From a virus, in the IMG/VR virus record IMGVR_UViG_3300008120_009793, positions 23,134 to 87,133 of that record: DNA of 64,000 bases. One strand, 5' to 3'. The notes beneath the pieces are model-generated. The model was not told the DNA's origin and did no database searches. It was given only the letters and a program-made list of their open reading frames with translations. The translations under genes and the position numbers were made by a program. The stretch's first letter is position 1, and each line of letters begins with the position of its first letter. This document shows, one piece after another, positions 47,032 through 55,042 of this stretch.

Positions 47032-47544
47032 TTAATATATTTTATGTTTATCTATAAAATGGTTTATTTCTTTGCCCATTAAAAGATGTGAATTTTCTAA
47101 AATTTTATCCTCATCCCAATCCCACCATTTTATTTTTAAAAGATCCGATATTTGTTCTTCCGTAAATCTTTTTTTTACCCTGCGAGAAGGTGATCCTACA
47201 TTTATAGAATATGGGTCAATATCTTTTGTTACGATAGATCTTGCTCCTATAACTGCACCATCACCGATTGTTACCCCGCTCATTATTAAGCAGTCCTCCC
47301 CTATCCAAACATCGTTTCCTATTATGACATCTCCTTTCCAAACAGGATGACCCGTTAAATGTCCACATTTATCAAACATTACACTAAATGGATAAGTTGA
47401 TATAAACTCGGTATTATGTCCAAATCCTCCATCGACTATCAATCCTGAAGCTATCGAGCAGTATTTTCCAATAGTAACCGAATTATGAACTCCCCTTCTT
47501 GTAACATTCCCGTATGATCTATGCCCCATTGTTAATTCTCCCAT
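47032..47544 (-). CDS. Hexapeptide-repeat O-acetyltransferase, CatB-like
   Basis: This 170-residue protein is a left-handed beta-helix acyltransferase. Its hexapeptide repeats include VTIGKYCSIASGLIV and VIIGNDVWIGEDCLIMSGVT, then IGDGAVIGARSIVTKDI. The loop GFGHNTEFISTYPF carries the His expected to be catalytic in the xenobiotic/CatB-like group. The C-terminal tail (IKWWDWDEDKI) is also typical. In the setting of sugar genes, the likely substrate is a glycan sugar. It starts 11 bases after the methyltransferase gene. Length agrees with the family (about 170-215). Confidence 0.9.
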   Translation of the reverse strand: MGELTMGHRSYGNVTRRGVHNSVTIGKYCSIASGLIVDGGFGHNTEFISTYPFSVMFDKCGHLTGHPVWKGDVIIGNDVWIGEDCLIMSGVTIGDGAVIGARSIVTKDIDPYSINVGSPSRRVKKRFTEEQISDLLKIKWWDWDEDKILENSHLLMGKEINHFIDKHKIY

Positions 47545-47555
47545 ATAAATGAATT

Positions 47556-48134
47556 TTATTTAAAATAAACTAAACCTGTACCTGTATAATGACCCTTACT
47601 AGTTAAATCATACTTTTCAGAATCAATAGAATTCCAAAATGTTTCCATAGGTCCGCTAAGGTGTATGTCATCGAATAAAACAATTCCTCTGTAATTAATT
47701 TTTATCATTTCTTCCATGAACTCAGCCTCAAAAGAACCATCGTGATAGGTATCTAATAATATAAAAGGAGATTTGATAATTAAATCAGTAAATTCCAAAA
47801 CGTTACCTATTTTATAATTAATATTTGGTATTTTAATTTTAGAAATTTCAGGTTGATGATTAACATCAAAAGAAGTTATTGAATTTTTAGAATTATATGA
47901 CATTGCTATGGAAGAACTCCCCTGGTATGTTCCTATATCTAATAAGCTTTCGTTTTCAAAAAGTCCACTTATAAATGCGAGCAATCTGTAATGCTCTACC
48001 CCGGATTGCATATAAAACCACTCTTTAGGGGTGTTAATAGAATCCGTAATCTTTCTGTAATCATTTAAATCAATAGAATCTAATTGATCTTTACCAACTT
48101 TGAGTATCTCTGATAAAATTTTTTCCATGTCCAT
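47556..48134 (-). CDS. Class I SAM-dependent methyltransferase
   Basis: This 192-residue protein has a Rossmann methyltransferase core. Motif I LLDIGTYQGSSS is at about residues 61-72, followed by SITSFDVN (strand 2 acidic end) and an acidic LDTYHDG segment. A final LFDDIHLSGPMETFW places aromatic and acidic residues near the active site, as in methyltransferases of the Methyltransf_24 type. The acceptor is unknown. It is in the sugar operon six bases downstream of the GT2-like gene, so glycan methylation is the simplest reading. The first Met codon is followed by a second two codons later. Confidence 0.82.
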   Translation of the reverse strand: MDMEKILSEILKVGKDQLDSIDLNDYRKITDSINTPKEWFYMQSGVEHYRLLAFISGLFENESLLDIGTYQGSSSIAMSYNSKNSITSFDVNHQPEISKIKIPNINYKIGNVLEFTDLIIKSPFILLDTYHDGSFEAEFMEEMIKINYRGIVLFDDIHLSGPMETFWNSIDSEKYDLTSKGHYTGTGLVYFK

Positions 48135-48140
48135 ATTTTT

Positions 48141-48869
48141 TTATTTTATTATTTCTTTATCGTAATTAGGATGGGATTTAAGTATATCTGGTAATGAATT
48201 CTTATCAAAAGGAATAGCTTGATCCCATGCACCGCCAGTAGGATGTAAATCCCTCATTCCTGGCTCCCATTTATAATACGTGTTTTCTAGCCATCCGGGT
48301 TTTATTTCATTCTTATGGCCATGAATTTCAAATTTATAATCTATGATTTTATTAGACTGAGCATATCCAAAATGATATATTGTCCCTTCAATAGGAACCT
48401 CTATATTGTTATTTCTCCTAAGATTGAAAATTCTACCAGGCTGAAATCCATCCCTACATACCCAGTTAAAGGATTTCCAAAAATGTACAAATCCCGTAAT
48501 ATTTCTTCTCCAAGCTTCGCCGTCATATGTTTCTTTTATACATTTATCAAGGGATGTTGGATTCCATACCTCATCAGAATCTAATGTTAACATTATATCA
48601 TAATCATTAGATTCTTGAAATCCAATATTTCTATGATTTCCCTCGTTATAAGCTTCTATCTTCTTCCATACTATTTTAGAAGAAGCTGAAAATGCAACAT
48701 CTTTTATATCATTTTCAGATTCTGGACATTCTATATCAGTTAAGTGTCCATAGCTGGGGGTAGCAGAATATAAAATTAATATTTTATCTACCTGATCGTC
48801 TATAGATTTTATAGAAGATTCTAAATACTCAGTCCCATAATGAATGGGATAATATGCCATTACTTTCAT
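48141..48869 (-). CDS. Glycosyltransferase, GT-A/GT2-like
   Basis: This 242-residue protein has an N-terminal strand-helix start (MKVMAYYPIHYGTEYLESSI). The metal-binding DxD-like motif is LTLDSDEVWNP, at about 95-104. The glycosyltransferase core continues with RRNITGFVHFWKSF and IEGTIYHFGYA. It has no membrane segment, so it would act on a soluble or membrane-surface acceptor. It overlaps the DUF5672-type gene by four bases. Donor and acceptor are unknown; with GDP-fucose genes nearby, it could extend the same glycan. Confidence 0.8.
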   Translation of the reverse strand: MKVMAYYPIHYGTEYLESSIKSIDDQVDKILILYSATPSYGHLTDIECPESENDIKDVAFSASSKIVWKKIEAYNEGNHRNIGFQESNDYDIMLTLDSDEVWNPTSLDKCIKETYDGEAWRRNITGFVHFWKSFNWVCRDGFQPGRIFNLRRNNNIEVPIEGTIYHFGYAQSNKIIDYKFEIHGHKNEIKPGWLENTYYKWEPGMRDLHPTGGAWDQAIPFDKNSLPDILKSHPNYDKEIIK

Positions 48870-49519
48870 TTTTCTTTTCTAATTATTTCCAAACACTCCT
48901 CTAATAAATGCTTAGCATGAAATCCAAAACAATTATGAATACTGTGATCACTATCCATATGATTTTCTATGGAAAATTTTCTTGCTATCTCCACAGGAGC
49001 TATTTTAATACCAGCATCATCTAATGCCTTTCTATCATCAAGTAAGAATGTGTCCTCATTTTCCGTCGTGTGGTGTGTTAATGTTTTTGAATATTCTAAT
49101 AACCTTTTACTCCTTAATGAGAATCCTCCGTTTCCTACTTGCTTTCCCTCCTCTGGCCATCCTATATAAAGAGGCCAAGGGGATCCAATATAATCATACA
49201 TATAAAATTCATCACTCCAGTAACCAGGATTTAAAACAAAACCATCGTCTTGAAATATTAAACAGAAATCAGTGCTAATATAATTTGTCAATTCGTGCAA
49301 ACAAAATTTAGAATAATCCGAAATTCCAAATCTGTTTATCTTATTAAATTCAATTCCGGGAATTTTAGGATCTTCAACCAAAAACATCTTTATAGAATCA
49401 AATTCTATATGCTTTTGCATAAAGGAAACTATCTCTTTAAATCTGTTATATCTCTCTTCTAAATAACCCCTTCCATCTATCACAACGGCTGTTATTTTTT
49501 TAAGATCTAGTTTTTCCAT
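48866..49519 (-). CDS. DUF5672-type glycosyltransferase-like protein
   Basis: This 217-residue protein matches the pattern of DUF5672, a family found beside glycosyltransferases. The core shows FCLIFQDDGFVLNPGYWSDE (about 85-104), then YDYIGSPWP and GNGGFSLRSKRLL at about 131. The DD of QDDG resembles the metal site of GT-A enzymes. HNCFGFHAKH near the end is also typical. Catalysis has not, to my knowledge, been shown for the family, so a transferase role is inferred. It overlaps its downstream neighbour by four bases and abuts the pyruvyltransferase gene. Confidence 0.85.
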   Translation of the reverse strand: MEKLDLKKITAVVIDGRGYLEERYNRFKEIVSFMQKHIEFDSIKMFLVEDPKIPGIEFNKINRFGISDYSKFCLHELTNYISTDFCLIFQDDGFVLNPGYWSDEFYMYDYIGSPWPLYIGWPEEGKQVGNGGFSLRSKRLLEYSKTLTHHTTENEDTFLLDDRKALDDAGIKIAPVEIARKFSIENHMDSDHSIHNCFGFHAKHLLEECLEIIRKEK

Positions 49520-50353
49520 CTATAGAAGGTACATTTTTTTATTAGAACAAATAATATCATAAACGTTGCTAATGATAGCTCTCATTTTTTCTCTTTCGTG
49601 ATTGGAATCTACTATAACATTTTTAGCAAGGGTTTTAATTTCCGGTATAGTGAGAAAGCTATTAGGTTCTTTTAGATTTAAATAAGGCACAGAATCTTCA
49701 TCCACACCATGGGCTGACATATAATCTTTGAATTTAAATCCCTCCCCTATAACCATATCAGAAAATTCACACCAAATCCCTGGTATTCCGTAAGTATGCG
49801 CTATGATTAATCCATGTAAGCTGCTGGAAATAATACATCGACATGAGCATATTTGATTTATGATTGATTCCATTTCATCAAACGTTTCTCCAACTAGTCT
49901 TAAATCTATTATCCTAGAACCTCTTTTTCTTCCGAATATTTTTTGAGCATACTCCATGTCTATTATATGGGGAATTATACCTATATCGTATTTGTCGATT
50001 CCTGGGGATGGTGTAAAGTAATCAGGTATAAGAATTGCTGGATCACCTAAACTAATTTCGTCAGTTTTTACCCCTACGTCATTAACCATCTGGAGGGTCT
50101 TTTTTCCTCTCACAGTAATTATCCTAGGAACACCCTCAAAAAACCTATTAACCCCTACGAATCCTGATCCTAAAACTAGGGTCTGAGAATTTGCTTCGTT
50201 TAATATCGATCCTATCATCATGACGTGTGGGTCCTTACTTCCTTCATTAATTTTAAAAGAATTGAATCCCCACATTTTTTTAACTAAATACGGATTAAGC
50301 TGATCCCCAAAATTTGAACTTTTATGCCAATTTAATTTTAACGACTTATCCAC
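49520..50353 (-). CDS. Polysaccharide pyruvyltransferase family protein
   Basis: This 277-residue protein fits the polysaccharide pyruvyltransferase (CsaB/WcaK-like) family. Signatures are KSSNFGDQLNPYLVKKMWG at the N-terminus, then MMIGSILNEANSQTLVLGSG. DPAILIPDYF follows, and the C-terminal CIISSSLHGLIIAHTYGIPG is the strongest. These enzymes add a ketal-linked pyruvate to surface sugars, giving a negative charge. The first residues overlap the end of the GT10 gene by eight bases. The length is close to shorter family members. Substrate is unknown. Confidence 0.88.
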   Translation of the reverse strand: MDKSLKLNWHKSSNFGDQLNPYLVKKMWGFNSFKINEGSKDPHVMMIGSILNEANSQTLVLGSGFVGVNRFFEGVPRIITVRGKKTLQMVNDVGVKTDEISLGDPAILIPDYFTPSPGIDKYDIGIIPHIIDMEYAQKIFGRKRGSRIIDLRLVGETFDEMESIINQICSCRCIISSSLHGLIIAHTYGIPGIWCEFSDMVIGEGFKFKDYMSAHGVDEDSVPYLNLKEPNSFLTIPEIKTLAKNVIVDSNHEREKMRAIISNVYDIICSNKKMYLL

Positions 50354-51200
50354 AAATAGATTTTATTTTATTAAATATGATATCGTCAGCAGATTCTAAC
50401 TTTTTAACTCTCTCTAAATTATCAATAACACTATCTAACATCGAATTGTAAAGATCGTGGGTTAAATCATCTAATGATTTTAAATCGTTATAGAAAATTA
50501 TACCATCGGGATTAAAATCCTCGCAAACTTTTCTAGACCCCCAGTAAACAGGGATTGTCCCGGTAGCAAAACAATCGGTTATTTTTTCGGTGTAATATTT
50601 TTCATAGACAGCATTCTCAAAAACCACGGAAAACATGTAATCTTTCAAAGCTGGAAGTTTCGATCGCCACCAATCCCCATTTGGTCCAGAGCCATCACCA
50701 ATTCTAGGCGAGTTGTGTGCTCCCCCAAAAAGATCGAGAGATTCTTTTAACTTGTCAGCTACCTCTAATCTGAATTTATGTCCATCAGTTCTTGCTTTAG
50801 GTGAACATATCATTGAGCATTTTTTGCTCTTCTGATAAATTCGCATTTCATCCGGTTTAGTCCAAGGAAGATTAGATCCCGGTGGGGCATAAAAGAAAAA
50901 TTCAGGATCCGACTGAATTAAAAACTCCTCGCAGGTAAAAATGCCAGCGTACTTGTTTTTATATCTTCCTGGATTCTGATAAACAGCACTATAAATTTCT
51001 ATAGCAATTTCTCGAGATTCACACAACCAACCGAATTTAAATTCATGCCTAGGGGTTTCTAGTCCGTCAAAAATTCTATTGTCTATATAAACGTGAATAT
51101 CAGCATCACCTGTTGTCCATGAAAAAGATTTAGGGGGTAAATTAGAACACGAAGAGTACTCCGCGGGGAACGGTAAACCGAATCCTTTGATTAATTCCAT
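50346..51200 (-). CDS. GT10-family fucosyltransferase
   Basis: This 284-residue protein is a GT10 (alpha-1,3/1,4-) fucosyltransferase, using GDP-fucose. The diagnostic C-terminal run is FSVVFENAVYEKYYTEKITD at about 193-212, then CFATGTIPVYWGSRKV, matching 'FENs...YvTEKl.dal.aGtvPVywG'. The NGDWWRSKLPALKDYMFS helix leads into it. There is no membrane anchor, as in bacterial members. It shares the operon with gmd and fcl, which make its donor. The start has GGAGGG upstream, one of few Shine-Dalgarno-like elements, inside the preceding gene. The acceptor could be virion protein, host glycan or a lipid-linked sugar. Confidence 0.9.
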   Translation of the reverse strand: MELIKGFGLPFPAEYSSCSNLPPKSFSWTTGDADIHVYIDNRIFDGLETPRHEFKFGWLCESREIAIEIYSAVYQNPGRYKNKYAGIFTCEEFLIQSDPEFFFYAPPGSNLPWTKPDEMRIYQKSKKCSMICSPKARTDGHKFRLEVADKLKESLDLFGGAHNSPRIGDGSGPNGDWWRSKLPALKDYMFSVVFENAVYEKYYTEKITDCFATGTIPVYWGSRKVCEDFNPDGIIFYNDLKSLDDLTHDLYNSMLDSVIDNLERVKKLESADDIIFNKIKSICG

Positions 51201-52384
51201 AAACTAAATCCCTCCTTTATTGTTATTTTTCCTAGTCCGTCATCTTTATAATTTAAAACATAGAGAGGATTTTTCCCTCCCTGTATTTCACCTGATATTT
51301 TAGAGTCCCAGTCTTTTTCTATATCTTTTACCCCAGATACTCCTAGAATTATTTCACCATTCAAGGGGCTATGATCGGTAAAGTGGTTTTCGCTAAATGT
51401 TGTATTGCCTCCGCTTTCTGTATAGAGTTTGTGAAATTCTAGGGATGAACAGGAGATTTTTTCTAAACCCTGGTCGAAATGAAATTTAAGACGAGCGTAA
51501 TCTGAAAAATTATTTAGAAATTTTAAAGCACTAGAAAAGACTATTTCAGACTTTTCTTCAAAATAAACGTGAAATGTTTTTACATCTCGACTGTATCTTG
51601 CCCTAGTATCATCGTCTACCCCCACTTGCCTATGGGTCTCCATTTTCCCATCAACCCTAGAATTGCCGTTATGAATATATTTTCCATGTACAAAATCATT
51701 CCAATTCTGAGAAAGTAGAAAAACCGAATAATTTCCCCTAAGATGCGGCAAAACGTAGTGTTTTAAAGCATCATGATCTAATTCAGGGATTCCTTTTAAA
51801 AAAGCAGATCTGCAATGAACTACCCATTCCCTTATTATCTTGAAGGATCCTGCAGTATAGTTGAAAAAAAGAGGCGAAGCTTTTATTCCGGATAAATCCC
51901 CGCTATGTGTTGCCATTCCAATATCCTCAGATATATTATTAAACTCTGAAAATGAAGATTTAAAATCAGTGTCACAGTCCATCCAGATTAAAGGTGCTTT
52001 ACTTTCTTTTAATTTTTCAAGGACAAACTCTGGCTTCATTAAGCAATTTGCTCCGTAGCTACCCCTCGAAGTTCTTTCCGAAATATTATATGCTACACCG
52101 AATTTTTTACATCTATCAATTAAATTGAGGGCGTAATTTTTGTAATAATTATTTTGTTGGAAGTCTGCGTAATAACTATAAATGGTAGTAGTCATTTTAG
52201 GGTAATCAACAGGGATGTTCGCTTCATTACTTTCTTTTTCCATAAGAGCTAACTTTTCCTCGGTTGACATGGAAACAGTGGGAGGCCTTCGAAAAGGCCC
52301 ATCTGGAGGAGCTGGAGTATTTCCAATCTTTCCAAATAGATCTTCAATAGGTTTTCTTAACCTTCTAAATTTTTCAAAAGACAT
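51191..52384 (-). CDS. Putative glycosyltransferase with DxD motif and extra C-terminal domain
   Basis: This 397-residue protein begins with a Pro-rich, charged stretch of about 70 residues. A GT-A-like core follows (TTTIYSYYADFQQNNYYKNY), with LIWMDCDTDF at about 133-142 as metal-binding DxD-like motif. After that come MATHSGDLSG and YTAGSFKIIREWVVHC. The last 120 residues are beta-rich and unassigned, perhaps a carbohydrate-binding or acceptor domain. It overlaps the GT10 gene by ten bases. A GATATATAAA element lies 17 bases upstream of the ATG. Donor and acceptor are unknown. Confidence 0.72.
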   Translation of the reverse strand: MSFEKFRRLRKPIEDLFGKIGNTPAPPDGPFRRPPTVSMSTEEKLALMEKESNEANIPVDYPKMTTTIYSYYADFQQNNYYKNYALNLIDRCKKFGVAYNISERTSRGSYGANCLMKPEFVLEKLKESKAPLIWMDCDTDFKSSFSEFNNISEDIGMATHSGDLSGIKASPLFFNYTAGSFKIIREWVVHCRSAFLKGIPELDHDALKHYVLPHLRGNYSVFLLSQNWNDFVHGKYIHNGNSRVDGKMETHRQVGVDDDTRARYSRDVKTFHVYFEEKSEIVFSSALKFLNNFSDYARLKFHFDQGLEKISCSSLEFHKLYTESGGNTTFSENHFTDHSPLNGEIILGVSGVKDIEKDWDSKISGEIQGGKNPLYVLNYKDDGLGKITIKEGFSLWN

Positions 52385-52401
52385 CTATAAATCGTGTTTT
52401 T

Positions 52402-52411
52402 TTTATATATC
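52402..52411 (-). promoter_or_regulatory. Late-promoter-like GATATATAAA
   Basis: On the minus strand GATATATAAA lies at the very 3' end of the 194-residue gene, 17 bases before the ATG at 52384. It may give the sugar cluster its own late promoter. Activity is inferred from recurrence of the word upstream of other starts. Confidence 0.5.
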
Positions 52412-52987
52412 AGCTTTTCTAGAAGCCTGAAAATGCTCAATAACAGGAGAGACCCCAGGATGCAATCTTTTAGAATGATCAAAGATAAATGTGTATTCGG
52501 GTGGCAAGTTCTGGTAAGACACGTCATCACACACTTCGAGAGCTCTTTGCATATTTTTCTGTTCCCATGTTTCTGGGTCCATTCTATTCGATTTTATGAC
52601 ATTATTGATCTCTATCCATTTTTCAACCAGTCTTTTAGTTCTTTCGTTGTTGGCAAGGAAGATAGTTCCACTTAATGCCTCGTTTCTTCTCCATCTAAAA
52701 TTCTCAGTTCGATATGCAATATCGCAATCTATTGTTTGGAATAAAGTTGGGTAACTTCTAAAGACTGCGTCGACATCAACATAAACTAAATTTTGGGAGA
52801 ATCCTGATAAACAATCTAAAATAAAGTTTGCTTTAAAGTGCGTGTTCTTTTCCCAGGTTCCTAGATTTTGGATGGGGCTTAAGTGAAGGGGTATACCAAA
52901 CTCTGAACAAGATCTGCTAAGATTTTCCGAGAGTGCTTCGTATTGGTTTCCTTTGGTAAAATAAGCTATTACAAGAAAGGGGCTCAT
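52403..52987 (-). CDS. Putative nucleotide-diphospho-sugar transferase
   Basis: This 194-residue protein has the core of small GT-A-like sugar transferases. The first strand is FLVIAYFTKGNQYEAL, and VYVDVDAVFRSYP at about 70-82 contains the DxD. CDIAYRTENFRWRRNEALSG follows, then TIFLANNERTKRLVEKWIE. The closing HFQASRKADI is also seen in related enzymes. It is short for a full transferase. It is the first gene of the sugar operon, facing the plus-strand 242-residue gene across a 145-bp divergent gap. Donor and acceptor are unknown. Confidence 0.78.
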   Translation of the reverse strand: MSPFLVIAYFTKGNQYEALSENLSRSCSEFGIPLHLSPIQNLGTWEKNTHFKANFILDCLSGFSQNLVYVDVDAVFRSYPTLFQTIDCDIAYRTENFRWRRNEALSGTIFLANNERTKRLVEKWIEINNVIKSNRMDPETWEQKNMQRALEVCDDVSYQNLPPEYTFIFDHSKRLHPGVSPVIEHFQASRKADI

Positions 52988-53017
52988 TAGATACTATAGA
53001 TATATTCATACCCCGGG

Positions 53018-53034
53018 TTGTTATCAGATAACAA
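53018..53034. promoter_or_regulatory. Perfect 8-bp palindrome in the divergent gap, possible operator
   Basis: TTGTTATC-A-GATAACAA is a perfect inverted repeat with a one-base centre, midway in the 145-bp gap between the sugar operon and the plus-strand 242-residue gene. Its symmetric, divergent position suits an operator bound by a dimeric regulator. No matching copy was noticed elsewhere. Nothing else is evident in the gap except AT-rich promoter-like runs near 53111-53124. Confidence 0.55.
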
Positions 53035-53132
53035 TTTTAGCAGGGTTTTAAAGGAAAGTTTCCAGATTCGAGAAAATTATTTTTTAATCCGAAAATATTC
53101 CTGTTTTGAGTTATATATTATATCAGATACCA

Positions 53133-53861
53133 ATGAAGAGTTTACATCCATACTGGTTTTTACAATCTCCTGTTGATATGGAGCACAAATACTATGTTCT
53201 AATGGATTTTTTGCAGTCTGTCGAATCTGATTTAGATCAGAAAAAATACTCAGATCAAATACAAAAGATTAACCGGGTTTATAATGATCTTAAGAGCTTT
53301 CAAAAGTTCCAAAAACTAAGTGACAAGACAGTAAGAGCTATGACGCAGGAGGAAATAGAAAAAACAAAGGATCTCACTGTTAGCCTAATAGAGAATGAAG
53401 AAGTTGATTATATCTTGGATAACAGTCTGGAGGTTTTGGAAAAATTTATCACAAAAATCAATCCCTATATAGAGGAAATAGAAAAATCCCTAGAATTCAA
53501 AATACATAATGATAAATCACTAAATAGTGATAGGGGTTACATGATAATTAGAAATAATAAAAATAAGAAGATAAAAATATACTCCTGGCTCTTTTCAATC
53601 ATAACAGTAGATGAAACCGAGCAGGTTGGTCTCCTATTAAGTGAACTTTTAGATCCCTCCCCTGTTTACAGTAAATCTGATAAAAAAATATTTGATTTCG
53701 TAAAGAAAGAAGTAAAAAACTTTTCTAAATATAATGATTGCTTCATTATAGTTGATCTTGAAAAATCTAAAGGTGAAGATGAGATATCTTTTGAATTAAT
53801 AAAAGAAAGATCTATAGAATTTATAGTTAGCAATTATAAAAACTATCTCTCCTCTTTTTAA
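53133..53861 (+). CDS. Helical protein of unknown function, plus-strand single gene
   Basis: The protein has 242 residues from the ATG at 53133 (MKSLHPYWFLQSPVDMEHKY). A TTG nine codons upstream (53106) also fits the frame, but the AT-rich run TTATATATTATATC between them looks like a promoter, so the ATG is chosen. The first half is helical and charged (LMDFLQSVESDLDQKKYSDQ). The second half has strand-helix alternation (KIKIYSWLFSIITVDETEQV). It has no motif known to me. It lies alone on the plus strand and overlaps the convergent 184-residue gene by four bases, with no terminator. Confidence 0.75.
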   Translation: MKSLHPYWFLQSPVDMEHKYYVLMDFLQSVESDLDQKKYSDQIQKINRVYNDLKSFQKFQKLSDKTVRAMTQEEIEKTKDLTVSLIENEEVDYILDNSLEVLEKFITKINPYIEEIEKSLEFKIHNDKSLNSDRGYMIIRNNKNKKIKIYSWLFSIITVDETEQVGLLLSELLDPSPVYSKSDKKIFDFVKKEVKNFSKYNDCFIIVDLEKSKGEDEISFELIKERSIEFIVSNYKNYLSSF

Positions 53862-54412
53862 CCTTCCATTCTACTCAATAAATTGGAAAATTCTTTCTGA
53901 TTAATTCCCACTGAATCTGGGATAAAATCTTCTAGGGAAATAACTTCGTCGTCTTTCTCTGGATATGAGTCAGTAAAGCAGATCTTCACAGATTTCAAAG
54001 AAGGGGAATAATACACGTCGCATCTTCTTCCCTTTTTCCTCAAATTCTCGTAACATAACAAATAACCGTCTGGAAGCATTTTAGGATTATGCTCTGCTCT
54101 AGAATCTAAAAACCCCTCCAGGTCTTTTATTAAAGTATCTATTTTTTCCTGAGAAAGCTCTGGTATTTGTGAGATCTTTAATATCCCTGAATTCTTAAAT
54201 ATAAAATCCATCATTTCGGATTTTTCCTTAGAGGAAGATCTAAGGTAGATCTCATTCAGATCCTTTGCAAAATCATCTTTAGAATAACCGATCCTGTGAT
54301 CAAAATTTATGGCGTATTTAAAAGGGGGAACATCAGAATATCCTCGGTCGTGGGATCCCGCCGAAGTGCTTTCGAAAAGAGAACTGAAAGATTTTATATG
54401 TCTTAAACTCAT
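53858..54412 (-). CDS. Unknown protein with capsid-targeting-like N-terminus
   Basis: This 184-residue protein begins MSLRHIKSFSSLFESTSAGS, which fits the aromatic-x-x-hydrophobic pattern followed by a Glu shared by the right-hand block. The rest is mixed alpha/beta with many Lys/Glu/Asp residues and a compact C-terminal strand set (RRCDVYYSPSLKSVKICFTD). No enzyme motif was found. A GATATATAAA element sits five bases upstream of the ATG, right after the terminator of the acidic gene. If the N-terminus is a targeting peptide, the protein could be packaged in the head. The function is unknown. Confidence 0.7.
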   Translation of the reverse strand: MSLRHIKSFSSLFESTSAGSHDRGYSDVPPFKYAINFDHRIGYSKDDFAKDLNEIYLRSSSKEKSEMMDFIFKNSGILKISQIPELSQEKIDTLIKDLEGFLDSRAEHNPKMLPDGYLLCYENLRKKGRRCDVYYSPSLKSVKICFTDSYPEKDDEVISLEDFIPDSVGINQKEFSNLLSRMEG

Positions 54413-54416
54413 TTGT

Positions 54417-54426
54417 TTTATATATC
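54417..54426 (-). promoter_or_regulatory. Late-promoter-like GATATATAAA
   Basis: On the minus strand AGTGATATATAAAACAAATG puts GATATATAAA just four bases before the ATG at 54412. It directly follows the terminator of the acidic-protein gene, so it would restart transcription. The same AGTGATATATAAA word occurs upstream of the gene starting at 63770. Confidence 0.55.
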
Positions 54427-54431
54427 ACTAT

Positions 54432-54463
54432 AAAAAGAAAAAGGGATCAATAATTGATCCCTT
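54432..54463 (-). terminator. Rho-independent terminator after the acidic-protein gene
   Basis: The hairpin AAGGGATCAAT / ATTGATCCCTT at 54441-54463 is a perfect 11-bp stem (the loop realistically opens to about 3-5 bases). On the minus strand TTTCTTTTTA follows. It is 22 bases past the stop codon of the gene at 54485-55003 and directly before the promoter-like element of the next gene. Confidence 0.88.
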
Positions 54464-54484
54464 CGCTTGTATTATTAATGCTTA

Positions 54485-55003
54485 TTAGTTAAAAAATTTA
54501 TTGAAAGCTGGATTTGAAATTTCCTCTGATTCTTCTTCTTCCTCTTCCATTTCATCGGATTCCTCCATGCCCATTTCATGATCCCAATCCATATCCTCTT
54601 GATCTCCACCTTCCATTTCTTCTTCTAAATTCTCGTCTTCTTCGAAGTCGTATTCTTCATTGTATTCTTGAACCTCTCTCTCGAATGCATCTTCTTCAGA
54701 CTCTTCCATTTCCTCTTGCTCCTCTTCTTCATCATCCATTCCCATATCTTCCTCGTCTTCGTCAGATTCCATATCTTCTTCAGATTCGGTATCTTCCCCG
54801 CCTATTTCAAAATCATCTTCGGATCCACCTTCAGTTTCTTCGTTTTCTTCTTCAGTTTCCTCATCTCCCATTACATCATCAGATCCACCGTCAAAATCCA
54901 TTGAATCATCTTCTGGTGATTCTTCTTGTGGAAGATCTTGGTCGAGAGTTCCTTCTGCATATCGCTTAGAAAACTCTTCAAAACTTAATATCTTTTTTTC
55001 CAT
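54485..55003 (-). CDS. Extremely acidic protein, candidate prohead core protein (gp67-like)
   Basis: This 172-residue protein is mostly Glu, Asp, Met, Gly and Ser after residue 20 (EEEEQEEMEESEEDAF and similar runs). The N-terminus MEKKILSFEEFSKRYAEGTL fits the targeting-like motif of its neighbours. T4 gp67, a prohead core protein, is likewise short and ends in a run of Asp/Glu, so an analogous scaffolding role is plausible. Sequence similarity itself is compositional and cannot prove homology. A TATAAATA element lies 13 bases before the ATG and a perfect terminator follows the gene, so it may be expressed as its own transcript. Confidence 0.8.
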   Translation of the reverse strand: MEKKILSFEEFSKRYAEGTLDQDLPQEESPEDDSMDFDGGSDDVMGDEETEEENEETEGGSEDDFEIGGEDTESEEDMESDEDEEDMGMDDEEEEQEEMEESEEDAFEREVQEYNEEYDFEEDENLEEEMEGGDQEDMDWDHEMGMEESDEMEEEEEESEEISNPAFNKFFN

Positions 55004-55016
55004 TGTATTCGTATTT

Positions 55017-55028
55017 TATTTATATATC
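55017..55028 (-). promoter_or_regulatory. Late-promoter-like GATATATAAATA upstream of the acidic-protein gene
   Basis: On the minus strand GATATATAAATA contains the exact T4 late word TATAAATA, 13 bases upstream of the ATG at 55003. With the strong terminator downstream of the gene, the acidic protein could be a single-gene transcription unit. Confidence 0.6.
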
Positions 55029-55042
55029 TTTTTTTCTGGAAA

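Noticed and set aside
53106-53132. A TTG start nine codons upstream of the 242-residue protein
   Set aside because: The added codons are the AT-rich promoter-like run; the ATG at 53133 is the conventional start.
54514-54969. A 151-codon open frame on the plus strand opposite the acidic gene
   Set aside because: It is the mirror of Glu/Asp codons, giving runs of Leu, Pro and His with no start signal; the minus-strand gene has promoter, targeting-like N-terminus and terminator.
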